Shown: piece after piece, positions 11,533-22,385 of the stretch
How positions within the stretch are numbered: position 1 is the first letter of the stretch
Layout of the letters: the number at the start of each line of letters is the position of its first letter
DNA from: Lasiosphaeria ovina
Lineage: Eukaryota; Ascomycota; Sordariomycetes; Sordariales; Lasiosphaeriaceae
Length of the DNA stretch: 64,000 bases
NCBI GenBank assembly: GCA_033439765.1
Contig: JAULSN010000013.1
Span: forward strand, 310,001 to 374,000
Direction of reading: 5' to 3'
The notes under the pieces: generated by a model
What the model was told of the DNA's origin: nothing
Seen by the model: only the letters and a program-made list of their open reading frames with translations
The model's database searches: none
Position numbers and translations under genes: made by a program

Positions 11533-14500
11533 ATGTCGGACTTCGACGATATACGGATGACTCCCCTTGAGGGCTCCGTAGCAGAGTCTGTAGCCCATAT
11601 AGGCCCTACGCTTCAGGGTCTACAGAGCCAGATCAACGCTATAACCGGCCAACTTGAGAGACTCTTCATCCTTTTACAGGGCTCTCAACAACAACCGCCT
11701 ACGCAGGCACCCCCCACCGAGGCACCACTGCCTCTACAGGACCCTGTTCCTGTACCAGCAACCGCTCCACGCCCTACAGAGGACTTCAGCAGCCTTACGA
11801 TACGGGAACTAGCTAAGCAGTCCCTCAACCTAGCTGAAAAGCAACGCCTCTCAGGCCCTGAGAATTACCAACAGTGGTTCCAGGCCATCTCTATTCAGCT
11901 CAGGGCTCTACAGATCCCTGAATTCCTCGAAAACCCTGAATCAGTCAGTACCCGGCTGTCTGATCCACAGAAGGCAGCCCTACTATTGACCCTACGGAAT
12001 ACCTTAAAGGAAGGACCCCTTTCTACTATAGCCTTCGAGACCGACCCTGCTACGGCTTATAGGCGTCTAAAGCTACAGTACGCACCCACTCAGTCAGTGC
12101 TTCGAAACGACCTCTATAGTGAGTTTCACTCACTACAGTTCGACGGCAGCATTACTATAGTGGATTTCAACGCCAAATTCAACACTATAGTTAGCCGTCT
12201 AGCAGGCCTGGGAGTCAAGATCGCTGAAATCGACCAAATCAACCACTATTTCCACGTCCTTGAAGGTCATTTTCCGCAGTGGGCTGAGCGCTGTAAAGGA
12301 CTGCTACGGCAGGAACAGTGGCTCTTCAACACAGAGGGCAAGATCACACGTTTGAGCCTCCTGTATTTTCAGGAAGATCTGCTTGTAGAAGCCCGGAATT
12401 CCGCGTCTTCTACTAGCCAGCAGTATCTTACCCTACAGGCCCGCTATAGGCAGGGCTCTCAGGGAAAGAAAAAGGACTCCAAGAACCGTAAGGAGCAAAA
12501 GAACGGTAAAAAGGAGGACTTCAAAGATCAGGGCAGTAAAAAGGCTACCCAAGAATCTAAAAAGGACCTCAGGAAATCAAACATAGAGTCTTTCAGTACT
12601 GAGGACCCTCCTGAAGACCTTTCTTCTAGGTCCTCGACTCCTGAACCAGTAAACGAACCGCCAGATTCGCCTGCCAACGAAGCCTTCGCTATAGGCTATA
12701 ACCTTGAGTCTGGGACCCTATTCAGCACCTCCCTAGACGACTCAGAGCCTGAGGAAGCCCTTAAACTTACCCCTGAATTCAACCACCATACCTACCACAA
12801 CAGTGAGTGGCTCTTCGATACAGGCTCTACAGTACATATCTGTACCAACAAAAGCCTATTCACCGAGCTACAGCGTTCAACGACCCTAGGACCTGTCAAA
12901 ACCGGTGGTGGCCTCGTTCAACCACAGGGCATAGGCACTGTGAAGGTCGAATTCTTCATAGGGCTTATAGAGGGCAAAGCCGAGTACAGCTCGATCTCTC
13001 TCAAAGAGACCCTCTACATTCCAGGCTTCCCGCTCAATATCGTTAGTGGGCAGAAGCTCTATAAGTCAGGCGGCACCCTTATTAAGGAAAAGATTTATAC
13101 TGCCTCGAGGAAGCTTATAGCGTTACTAGACTTCCAAAAGTCGGGATTCTTCCTCACCACCAAAGGCCAGAAGGCTCAAATTCGTCATAAGCCCCAACGA
13201 CAGGCCTACGGAACTATTTGGCAGTGCTATAATAGTTCCACCACTTCGAATTCAGACTCTGAAGCCCCTGAATCCATAGAGGGGGCAGTGGCAACCCCTG
13301 AATCCACAGAGGGGGCTACAAAGCTCACTACTACCCTGAAGGCTCCCTCAGAGGCCCTGATCAAGTCTGCCTACCTCTGGCATGTCCGCTTAGGACATAT
13401 AGGCCTAGACCTTCTGAAAAAGACTGCCTTGATCACTAAGGGTATGCCTAACTTTCAAAGGATCCAGCCTAAGGACCTCGCCTGCAAGAGCTGTGACGCC
13501 GCTAAAATACTTCGAAGACCTTCTAAGAAGCCTGTTGCCGACCCACCACATGCCCTAGGCCGCCTAGAGGGGGATATCTTCATTATTCGGCCTACACCAC
13601 TGAATAATAAGCCCTACGGCCTTCTTCTAGTGGATCGAAAGACACGCTTCCGGCTACTCAGGCTGCTAAAATCCAAGGACGAAGCAGCCCCAGCAATTCA
13701 GTCAGTTATAGAGGGCCTCTATAATACCTACAGGCGTTACCCTGCAGAGGTTCACTACGACGGAGGCACTGAAATCAAAAGGGCACTCCCTTACTTCGCT
13801 GAAAAGGGCATTGGCTACAGTGAGTCCAGTCCCTACGCCCACCACCAAAACGGCCTACCTGAACGCTCTATACGGGTCCTTTTAGAGCGCCTCAGAGCCA
13901 CTATGGTAGCTTCTGGGCTACCACCTACTCTCTGGGGCTACGTTATAGGCCCTGTACTGCAGCTCATCAACAAGACTGCCAACAGTACCAAGGAGCTTAC
14001 GCCCTACCAACTCTTTCACGACGAACTCGTACCCTCTCAGGCACCTCACGTCCCCAGCCTCGAAGACTATAGGGCTATAGGCACTGAATGTCTGGTGCTT
14101 ATACCCCCTGAACGCCGAGTCACAGCGGACAAGCTCGCGCCTAAAGGAGAGAAAGGGAGGCTGCTGGCTGTACTAGGGCATCAAACCTACTTAGTATGGC
14201 TAGGGCGCCGAAGAGTGGTCCAAACTAGTTTCATCAAACTATACGAGGACCCCTATACCCAGACTCAAGGACCTTCAAAGCCTATAGGCTCCCTTCTACT
14301 CCCTGAAGTAGAAGAAGAGGCTGAAGACGAAGCCCCTGAGCAAGCCCCTGAGCAAGCCCCTGAGCAAGCCCCTGAGTCAGTCCCTGAGCCGGAATTCAAA
14401 CGCCTAGAAGTACACCTTCCACAGGCTACAAAGGCCCAACGGGAGGAATTCCAACGCCTGGACCCTATGGATACTAGTGAGTTGGTAACTTACCTAGTAA

Positions 14501-16164
14501 CTAAGGGTGTTGAAGCTGCCTGTTACAAAGCCAAGAGGGCAAAAGGCAGTAAGTCTGACGAACCTACCACCTTTAAACAGGCTCTTAAACACCCACAAAA
14601 GGCACAGTGGCTTCCAGCCTTCTTCAAGGAGCTTGAACAACTACTAAAAACGAAGACCTTCTACTTCGTTAGCCGTAGTAAAGCCCTAAAAGCCCCTATA
14701 ACCAGCCGCTGGGTCACAAGGGCAAAGAAGAATCCACAAGGCCAAATTACCAAGTTCAAGGCCAGGCTCGTTGTGAGAGGCTTCCAACAGATCCCTGGAA
14801 CCGATTTTACAGAAACCTTTGCAGCCACTTCAGCACCACCAACTTGGCGGGTAATACTCGCTATAGCGGCCCTACAAGACCTGGAAATCGAGCAGGTCGA
14901 CTTCGTAGGGGCCTTTCTGAATTCTGAGACTGACGTGGACCTCTATATAGAGCTCCCGGAAGGCCTATATGAATACAGTCTTAGCAGTCCACAGGCTGCT
15001 GAACTGTTGAAGCAGTCAGGCTGGGACCCTACGCAGGACCAAGTCATACTGCTGAAGAAGTCCCTATATGGCTTGAAGCAGGCACCCTACCTGTGGCAAC
15101 AAAAGCTCTCTACCCTACTGAAGAATCTAGAGTACAGCCCTCTAGCCTCTGACGTAGCCACCTACTACAATAGGGAGCTTCAGATCTACGTAGTTAGCCA
15201 CGTGGATGACTGCCTACTGATCGGACCCTCCAAAAAGGACCTCAACGCTCTGAAACGACAACTGGCCCGAGCCTACGATATCGAAGATTTAGGGCCCGCC
15301 CAGTACTTCCTTGGCGTAGAAATCGTCCGCCAACGCTCTGAAAGACGGCTCTGGCTTCACCAACGTGCCTACATTACAGAGGCAGTCGAGTACTTCAGGC
15401 TCAGCACTACTGGACCAAAAATCCCACTTTCCCCGGGCATCACAGGCCCTGACTCACCTGGCCAGCCTCTCAACGCCACTGAAAAGAAGCTCTACCAACG
15501 CCTAGTCGGTACTGCTATGTATGCTGCAACCCAGACCCGGCCTGATATCGCTTTCAGTATAGGTTGGCTATCTAGGCAGCTACAAGAGCCAGCTATAGGG
15601 CATCTCAAGGCAGTCAAAAAGCTGCTGAGCTACCTGTACGGCTCTCGGGACCTCGCCATTCAGTACGGTCCCTGCAGTAGCCTAGCCCCTGAAGGTTACT
15701 CTGATAGTGACTGGGCAGGCTGTAAGACTACAGCTCGCTCAACCTACGGCTACCTTTTTACCGTTGGAAAAGGTCCTGTAAGCTGGAAATCTAAGCGGGC
15801 TAATACAGTGGCCTACTCGACCCTGGAGGCTGAGTACACAGCACTCATCGAAGCTAATAAGGAGGCTCAGTGGCTCAGAGGACTGTTTACCGAAATACAG
15901 CAGCCTCTACAAGGTCCTATACCCCTGAAAAGCGACAACACAGGTGCTATAGACACTGCTCATAACCCCAAGCACCATAACCGTACCAAGCATACGCTCA
16001 TACGGTTCCAAGGGCTAAAAGAGAGTGTTACGGAGGGCAGTATCACTGTAGACTACATACCTACAGAGGATATGCCAGCCGATGGACTAACCAAAGCCCT
16101 TCCTCACGCTAAGTTTGAGAGGTTCCTAGCACTGCTAAACCTCTCTAAGCCCCCTATAACATAG
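11533..16164 (+). CDS. Copia-2 Gag-Pol polyprotein, 1543 aa, intact
   Basis: Single uninterrupted frame encoding the whole Copia polyprotein. Gag is about residues 95-300 (SGPENYQQWFQ), followed by a Lys-rich linker; I see no CCHC zinc knuckle. The aspartic protease has DTGSTVHI at residue 429. Integrase has the zinc-binding part (HVRLGHIG, CKSC) near 615-660, then core residues in LEGDIF, HYDGGTE and NGLPERS. RT starts about 1057 (RLVVRGFQQ) with active site HVDD near 1224-1226. RNase H has YSDSDWAG near 1390, TLEAEYTAL, DNTGAI and the ending ADGLTKAL. A PEQA repeat lies near residue 937 between integrase and RT. All catalytic motifs I can check are present, so it may be mobile or only recently silenced. 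Confidence 0.96.
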   Translation: MSDFDDIRMTPLEGSVAESVAHIGPTLQGLQSQINAITGQLERLFILLQGSQQQPPTQAPPTEAPLPLQDPVPVPATAPRPTEDFSSLTIRELAKQSLNLAEKQRLSGPENYQQWFQAISIQLRALQIPEFLENPESVSTRLSDPQKAALLLTLRNTLKEGPLSTIAFETDPATAYRRLKLQYAPTQSVLRNDLYSEFHSLQFDGSITIVDFNAKFNTIVSRLAGLGVKIAEIDQINHYFHVLEGHFPQWAERCKGLLRQEQWLFNTEGKITRLSLLYFQEDLLVEARNSASSTSQQYLTLQARYRQGSQGKKKDSKNRKEQKNGKKEDFKDQGSKKATQESKKDLRKSNIESFSTEDPPEDLSSRSSTPEPVNEPPDSPANEAFAIGYNLESGTLFSTSLDDSEPEEALKLTPEFNHHTYHNSEWLFDTGSTVHICTNKSLFTELQRSTTLGPVKTGGGLVQPQGIGTVKVEFFIGLIEGKAEYSSISLKETLYIPGFPLNIVSGQKLYKSGGTLIKEKIYTASRKLIALLDFQKSGFFLTTKGQKAQIRHKPQRQAYGTIWQCYNSSTTSNSDSEAPESIEGAVATPESTEGATKLTTTLKAPSEALIKSAYLWHVRLGHIGLDLLKKTALITKGMPNFQRIQPKDLACKSCDAAKILRRPSKKPVADPPHALGRLEGDIFIIRPTPLNNKPYGLLLVDRKTRFRLLRLLKSKDEAAPAIQSVIEGLYNTYRRYPAEVHYDGGTEIKRALPYFAEKGIGYSESSPYAHHQNGLPERSIRVLLERLRATMVASGLPPTLWGYVIGPVLQLINKTANSTKELTPYQLFHDELVPSQAPHVPSLEDYRAIGTECLVLIPPERRVTADKLAPKGEKGRLLAVLGHQTYLVWLGRRRVVQTSFIKLYEDPYTQTQGPSKPIGSLLLPEVEEEAEDEAPEQAPEQAPEQAPESVPEPEFKRLEVHLPQATKAQREEFQRLDPMDTSELVTYLVTKGVEAACYKAKRAKGSKSDEPTTFKQALKHPQKAQWLPAFFKELEQLLKTKTFYFVSRSKALKAPITSRWVTRAKKNPQGQITKFKARLVVRGFQQIPGTDFTETFAATSAPPTWRVILAIAALQDLEIEQVDFVGAFLNSETDVDLYIELPEGLYEYSLSSPQAAELLKQSGWDPTQDQVILLKKSLYGLKQAPYLWQQKLSTLLKNLEYSPLASDVATYYNRELQIYVVSHVDDCLLIGPSKKDLNALKRQLARAYDIEDLGPAQYFLGVEIVRQRSERRLWLHQRAYITEAVEYFRLSTTGPKIPLSPGITGPDSPGQPLNATEKKLYQRLVGTAMYAATQTRPDIAFSIGWLSRQLQEPAIGHLKAVKKLLSYLYGSRDLAIQYGPCSSLAPEGYSDSDWAGCKTTARSTYGYLFTVGKGPVSWKSKRANTVAYSTLEAEYTALIEANKEAQWLRGLFTEIQQPLQGPIPLKSDNTGAIDTAHNPKHHNRTKHTLIRFQGLKESVTEGSITVDYIPTEDMPADGLTKALPHAKFERFLALLNLSKPPIT

Positions 16165-16199
16165 AGGGGGTCTTCTAAGCTACAGTACCCAGTACAGCC

Positions 16200-16209
16200 A
16201 TAGAGGGGG
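16200..16209 (+). other. Copia-2 polypurine tract
   Basis: ATAGAGGGGG directly precedes the 3' LTR's TG. A second copy of TAGAGGGGG lies just after the stop codon at 16162. Confidence 0.7.
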
Positions 16210-16955
16210 TGTTAAAGTATGGCTAGTTACTAGGGTTGTAGGTCCTGAAGTGCAGGGCACTGCAGTAGCTGTGTTGGAGTTGTGAGTGTTGTGGCTGTTG
16301 TGTGGTGCTGAGGGCGCTATACCTAGATTGTTTACTTTGCCCCACAGCACCCTCTCGAAACCCCTATACGTCTTGGCACACGTAAGACAAGCCCACTAGA
16401 AGACTATAGAATACAGAGCTGTCTACGAAGCCTGTGGGCCTCTAGAACCTTCTAGAGAGCCCACCTTAGGTCTATATAGACCTGTCCTTTCTCTTAGATA
16501 GATTTCCTTAAGTAAGCAAGCCTCTTGTTGTGAGTATAAAAGAAAGCAACAAGCAAGCATTGCACTCACCACTCTTTGTACTATACTTCTATAATACAAC
16601 TCCTCTCCGTCTTCTTCAGCACCCACAGTTGGTCCCGAAGACCCTGACTGCAGGGCAGAGTCCCCTACAGCCTACGAGGTAGACTGCTGAGCAGAGTCCT
16701 CACAGTCTGAGTGGCAGGCCTGTAGCAGAGTTCTACAGACCTGTAGTCAGTCAGCCTGCTTCCCTCAGTGCCTTGCAGAAGCACTGTTGTATCGGACCGT
16801 AGGGCACAGCTCCCTACAGTCTACCCTGCACTTGATCGACCTACCCTGCACTTAGTTCCCGATATACGCTATACGCCTTGCTTCCGCTGCGCCTGCTGCC
16901 CTGCGCACCCTGTATAGGTGCTGAGTTCAGGCCTATACAGGAACGTAGTTCAATA
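16210..16955 (+). repeat. Copia-2 3' LTR
   Basis: 746-bp LTR paired with 10572-11317; ends CAATA where the 5' copy ends CAACA. Confidence 0.96.
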
Positions 16956-16960
16956 GTATC

Positions 16961-19900
16961 CTTAAATATACTTCGTAAATGACCTTAGTTCTTAGATTTA
17001 GTTCCCCTCCGGAGGGTACGACTAGTCTTCCTTTATATAATAAGATACGGTCTTCCAATATAGAGAAACCGTTAACACCCTATCTCGCCTTTGTACGGTA
17101 GATATCGAGTTCGGGGTCGTTCTTGTTATACCGTAGTAGAGTATCGATTATCTCGTAACCTAATAAAGAAGGGGGCTCGACGTCTTCGTCGATAATGGAT
17201 ATAGCTATAGGGGCTTATAAAGTTAATATCGTAGTTACTACCCCTATGAGCTTGAATATCTATATAGTCCTTTATAGCTCTTGCTTCTCCTTCTAGGTCT
17301 TGATATCTTCCGACTTTCGAGATAGTACGTCTACGGCTATATTCTCGGTTCCTGGTCGATAGGTAATCTGGAAATAGTATTAGGATATAAGATCGGCCTA
17401 TCCGGCTTACCTTAAGTTTAGGAGTCTCTTCGTGCCGAAGTATTCTAGAGCCCTATAGTCCGTAATAATAGTAAAGGGCTAATCTCGGAGTCCTATTAGC
17501 TTGGCTCTCTAAACTATTAACCCTCTAACGACTATTATTAACTCTTTATTATGAATTGGGTAGTTTAACTCGGCTCCGTATATAGTTTCTGAATAGAATA
17601 TAGTAGGATACTATTCCTTATTATCCGTCTATAGTTAGGATAGTACTCCTACGTAGATACCTCTTAACGCGTCGGTTTCTATCTAGGTTGGTAGCTCGTA
17701 AGAGAAGTACCGAAGTATCGGGGCGGATATAAGTTTATCCTTTAGCTCTTCGAAGGCTACTTAATAGTCTTCGGACTATTTAAATACCTGGCCTTTCCTC
17801 GTTAAGCTAGTTAGGGGTTTGGCGATACGGCTATAATTCTATATAAAGCGCCGGTAGAAGTTATAATATCCTAGGAATAACTATACTCCTTTGAGGTTAC
17901 GGGGAACGCTCTAGTCCCTAACGGTAGCTACTTTCTCGGGGTCTACCGTTATCCTAGTCGTAGAGATAATAAATCCTAGGTACTTAGTTTTAGTAACGTG
18001 GAATTCGTACTTCTTTAAGTCGGCTTAGAGTCCTACTTATCTTAGGCGATATAGGACTTTAGCTATATGGGCCTCGTACTCTTCGGGGTTCTTAAAGAAG
18101 ATAAGGATATTATTAATATAGGCGCTATAGAAGTCGTCTAGGTATCCTAATAAGATCTCGTTAATATATTACTAGAAAGTTGCTAGGCCGTTAGTTAGGC
18201 CGAATAGTAAGACCCGGTATTTATAGGCCCTATATCTCGTCCGGAAGGTTATAAGGTCCTCGTCCTTTAGGCGTATCCGGATCTTATAGAAGGCTTGCCT
18301 AATATCGATCTTGGTGAAGATTTTGGCTTTCCCGATACGAGCTATAGTCTCGTTAATAAGTGGTAGGGGATATCGATCCTTTCTCGTTATTGCGTTAAGT
18401 CTCCGGTAGTCTACGTAGAAGCGTATTCCGCCTCCTAGCTTTAGAGCGAGTAGTATTAGCGCTACCTAGGCTACTGAACTACTAGTAATGAATCCCTTTA
18501 CTAGGTTCTCTATAATATATTATTTAGCGATCTCTAATTCCTCTAAGGATATCTTATAGAGTGGACTATACCCTAAGTCTTTAGGGGCTTTACCTTTAGA
18601 GAGGGTGATCTAATAGTCGTACGTCCCCTAGTACTCGGCCAACTTGTCGGAGGTAGCTTTATTAAATACGTCGAGGTAGTTATAGTAGACCGGTAGGACG
18701 AGTTTTAGGGCTTACTCCCTAAGGTTCTATTTATCTTAAGCTAAGGGATCTAGTAGTCCCGGATCGCCGAGGGGTATCCGCTTGACCTCGATAATTTACT
18801 AAATCTCCTGGAGGCTGGTATATATAGTAGGGGTCTTTTTTATATAGATCGTAAAGGTTACCTCGTTCATTACGGCGATATCGGGAGGGCGTTCCTTATA
18901 CTAGCTAATATAATCTCGCTATATCCTATACCTCCCGAACTTATCTTCTAGAGGGTAGTCTAGTTTTCGGTCCCTAGCTAGGTTCCTTCTTAAGGTAGCT
19001 AGGTCGGGGGCCTCTAGGTTCTTTAGTAGTAATTCCTACTAGAGGTCCCGTTCTATTACCTCTAGACCTTCGTCCTATAAGACCTTCTTTCTCTTCTTAC
19101 TTGACTTCTAAAGGATAGTTACCGGTCCTTAGGGCGATCTGGGTCTCGGGGTTATTAAAGGGAGTATTTCTCGTTCCGCTTTCTAGTTCTCGAGTTCTTA
19201 GAGTCTCTTCTTAATTACTTCTCTATCCCTTTATCTCTTAATCTCCTTTTCTAGTAGTATATTCCGGCGGTTTATATCGGCTTAATAAGATAAGTCGGGT
19301 AGAGAGTCGGTTATATAGTTTATTAATATAGTAGTCTATATAGGGGGGTCTAAGGGGAGGTCTTCGGGGAACTCGAGGACTTTGGTCTTAGATCTAGTCT
19401 TAATATTATATTTTTCCAGAAACTTATCTCCGATAATAAGGTCGTAGTTATTACCGGTAACGATTATCGCCTTATATCGGAAAGTCCGGCCTTAGATCTT
19501 AATATCTCCGTAGAGGATACTATTAATCTTCTACTTTCTACTCCCGTTATACCCTCCTATCTAGGCGGGGTTAGCGGCGTACTTAACTCGGTCGAGGTAG
19601 AGAAATTTCCTTAATCGTTTAGTAAAGGGGATACCGATAAAGATATACCCGGTTACTCCTATATCTATAAGTATATTAGTAATAAATAAAGATATTCTAT
19701 TATTTATTATAGTATAATCCACGAGGAACTTAGGTCCCCCTAATAAGGGTTTTTAATTAATGAATTTACCTAAATCGTAATATATTAAGGATACCTTCCC
19801 TAGGAGGGAGTTTATATTCCCTAGGGTCTCTAGTTTTCCGAATCGCTAGAAGTATCGGAGCTGGTAGAACCGGAATCCATATCGGCCGGCTTCTCCTTCT

Positions 19901-21600
19901 TATTCTTACTCTTACTAACGGAGGCTACTAAGGGCTTCTTTTTATCCTAAGCTACCTTATCTACGGCGGTTTTCTCAGGGTACTCTAACTTAGTATATCC
20001 GAGGTTACGGTAATAGAAGTAACGACCCTCCTTAATAAATTAGGCGATTTCTTCCTTACTAAGTCGGCTTCTTAACGGTCCGGATCCTTTAGCCGTAGGC
20101 TACGTAGTAGGGGTACGCCTTATATTACCGTTACTATTCTTGGCTCCGGAAGGGGTATCCTTCCGACGCTCCTATCCTTACTTAAGACTTAGGGATATGG
20201 CTAAGGCTAAGCGAGTATACTTCTCGAAATTAATACTAGGGTCTTCGTAAGAGACTACGAGGTTAGTCTAGAGTATAGTAGTTAACTTACGCTTGAACTC
20301 GCGCTTCTACTTAGACTTGGGCTTCCGGTACTACCTAGCTAGGCGAACGAACTCGTTCTTAAACTTGGGAAAGTCATCTCCAGGTCGAAAGACCAGTTTC
20401 TCGTACTTGGATAGGGCTTCGTCTTCCTCAAATTAGTCGTAGTACTCATTCTATAGGTAACTTAGTAATTCCTCTAAAGTAATAATCTAGTTGGGGGTGC
20501 CCGTTCTTATATAAGGAAGGAGGTTTAGGGCTACGTCTCTACCTAGTCGTCCCTAGATATAAAAGACTTTGGTCCTATCGGTAACGAAGTAGTCTTTATT
20601 TCCCTTTAACTTATTCTCTATTAGTTAGTACTATATATTAAAGGTCACCTAATCCTTAGACTTATCTACCGAGAAGACCGGGGGGTCGGTCATTTTGGTA
20701 CTACGATCTATCTTGGATCTGGCTAAGACCTCCGTTACGTTAGTAAGGGGGGTGACTCTACGGCTAGTAGATCTCTATCTTAGGGGAGTAGGAGGACCTT
20801 CCGTAGTACGTAGGTTCGGGAATATATTAATAAGATAGGTCGCGATCACGGCGTTAAGGCTCGTAATTTGCTTACTCAGTTTCTTCTTATCTCCTTAGAG
20901 ACTTACTACTTACTCCTAGATATCTTCTTTCTTATTCATAGTACTGAAGAGTTCATCCTTAAGACGCTTGGCCTAATCGTTAATTAAGGCTAAAAAAAGA
21001 GTTATCTTATCGTACATTTATACGATAGTACGGTCGAGGTCGATAGCGACCGAATAGAGGTCTATTACCTGCTACTTATAGGCGATTATTATATTATAGC
21101 GTAACTTGAACTCGATAAACATACTCTCTAGGTACTTATAGACTAGCTTGGTAAAGTCATTATAATCTATCTAGCCTTCGAAAGGGATCTAACCCTCGTT
21201 AGCTTCTATAAGAACCTAGAAGGGAATAACTAGGGCCGTTTTTCCGCTCTAGGGGTTGACGTCTACTAAGGTCTATAGTCGGGCTACTAGGTCTTTAACT
21301 AGGTCTTCTATCGTATTAGTAAAACGAATATCGGGAAGAAGACCCTTTATTCCTTAGATCCATTCCGATAGGTTCTCTGGTTCAGGTATTCCTAAACGAC
21401 TGCCCTGGGGACTTCCTTGGGCAGTTGCTATAGCGTAATCGATACTAATACCGACTGCCGTCGATCTTCGACGTAGCGAGGTATTAGGTCGACGCTTGTC
21501 GCTATTAATAAAGCTCTCTACGGCTTCTAGGTTAAACCTAACCTCCTGCTAAGCACGCTCGCGCTCAGGCTTCGACATCGAAGTACTCTGGGGCATAATG
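16961..21600 (-). pseudogene. Gypsy-B gag-PR-RT-RH remnant (5' fragment)
   Basis: Minus-strand gag-pol of Gypsy-B upstream of the Copia-2 insertion. RT is at about 17400-18700 with the active-site segment at 18109-18120 reading YINN in place of YxDD. The protease/clan AA region lies near 19400-19750 and gag at about 20000-21550. CA and TG are almost absent and dozens of TAG/TAA codons interrupt the frame. The 5' leader (21600-21747) is much less mutated. Confidence 0.8.
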
Positions 21601-21747
21601 TCGGTGGTACGTGGCGATCGCGCCGCGTATTAGTTCTAGGGGGTTCTGGGTTCCTGACGATTCTTCTCGCGTGGTCGCACGCGATCGTTAATCAAGGGTG
21701 GGATATTATTTGGGCCTTCCCAGGCAAAGGAAAAGAGCTTAGTTAAA

Positions 21748-21991
21748 TATGAAGGCAGGCACATATAAGAGGCGAGGCTGCAAGTAAATAGTGACTAGAT
21801 TCGTAGATAACTAAGCTAAAGAAAGGAAAAGGAAAAGAAGAAGCCTGCGTGCCCTGCAGGCTGGCAGTTTTGTGGTGGTGTGCGGGGTCGTGGCCCTAGT
21901 CCCGATTGGGAGGAGTGGGGCCTTCACATCAGGGCTTGCAGCTAGGGCATGGTTGCGGCACCACGGACCTCAGTTCGGCCGTGCCGTGACA
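21748..21991 (-). repeat. Gypsy-B 5' LTR
   Basis: 244-bp LTR paired with 8855-9098; left end reads TATGAAGG (RIP of TGTGAAGG). Confidence 0.92.
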
Positions 21992-22121
21992 GGGTCGTTC
22001 AAATCCTCGAGGGTCGCTTGTTAGGTTGAACTGGCCTGAGGAGTGGCTCTCCCCTTTCCACGAGTATTGCCTGCCATGGTGACCGGCTCGATCGTTACCG
22101 GTGGTAGGGAGGTTGAAGAAT
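21992..22121 (-). other. Gypsy-A 5' leader (stranded piece)
   Basis: Short unique stretch between Gypsy-B and the Gypsy-A 5' LTR. It begins with the GGGTC duplication and should hold the Gypsy-A primer-binding site, which I could not assign to a tRNA. No CpA depletion. Confidence 0.7.
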
Positions 22122-22385
22122 TGTAAGAGAGGGCAGGTACGCCTGATCAAGGTGGTCACAATATAGGCAAGAAGAAGGGCGAGCAATGAGTGGCATTAGT
22201 GTAAGACTTCAACCTGGCCCTCGCAAAGGAAGGTGGGCGAGGGCCGCTGCTTATATACATGCTCAGGGGCTCCGTTCCTTATGACGGCAGTAGCTGTGCC
22301 AACTGGCAGTGGTCTGGCCAGTTGGTGACAGGTGGTGGGCGCACACAAAGGTGTGCGCACGTGCTTGGGGTGCTCTTTCCTTACA
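22122..22385 (-). repeat. Gypsy-A 5' LTR
   Basis: 264-bp LTR paired with 3175-3438. At about seven differing sites, each copy carries T or A where the other has C or G, always at CA/TG. Confidence 0.92.

Larger units (their letters stand above)
10572..16955 (+). mobile_element. Copia-2: intact Ty1/Copia LTR retrotransposon, innermost element of the nest
   Basis: Identical-length 746-bp LTRs (10572-11317 and 16210-16955) are flanked by the 5-bp duplication GTATC (10567-10571 and 16956-16960). By eye the LTRs differ at two positions: CTACACG versus CTATACG, and the terminal CAACA versus CAATA, both C to T before A. The interior has a primer-binding site, a single long gag-pol frame and a polypurine tract. 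It sits in the integrase region of Gypsy-B. Base composition (many CA and TG) differs sharply from its RIP-saturated surroundings, so it is the most recent arrival. Confidence 0.96.
8855..21991 (-). mobile_element. Gypsy-B: Ty3/Gypsy LTR retrotransposon inserted in Gypsy-A, itself split by Copia-2
   Basis: 244-bp LTRs at 8855-9098 and 21748-21991 (TGTGAAGG..CCGTGACA; one end RIP-altered in each copy) are bounded by the 5-bp duplication GGGTC at 8850-8854 and 21992-21996. The tract TTACCCCCCCCTCCC after 9098 is the complement of a polypurine tract, so the element is minus strand. Without Copia-2 it is about 6.7 kb. LTR differences are RIP-type transitions. Confidence 0.92.
3175..22385 (-). mobile_element. 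Gypsy-A: Ty3/Gypsy LTR retrotransposon inserted in Copia-1, itself split by Gypsy-B
   Basis: 264-bp LTRs at 3175-3438 and 22122-22385 share perfect 6-bp inverted ends TGTAAG..CTTACA. The flanking duplication is AGGG (3171-3174 and 22386-22389), or 5 bp with one mutated base. A C-rich tract directly right of 3438 is the complement of a polypurine tract, so the element is minus strand. Own sequence without Gypsy-B is about 6.1 kb. The two LTRs differ only by C-to-T or G-to-A changes at CA/TG sites, and the coding body is saturated with RIP. Confidence 0.92.
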
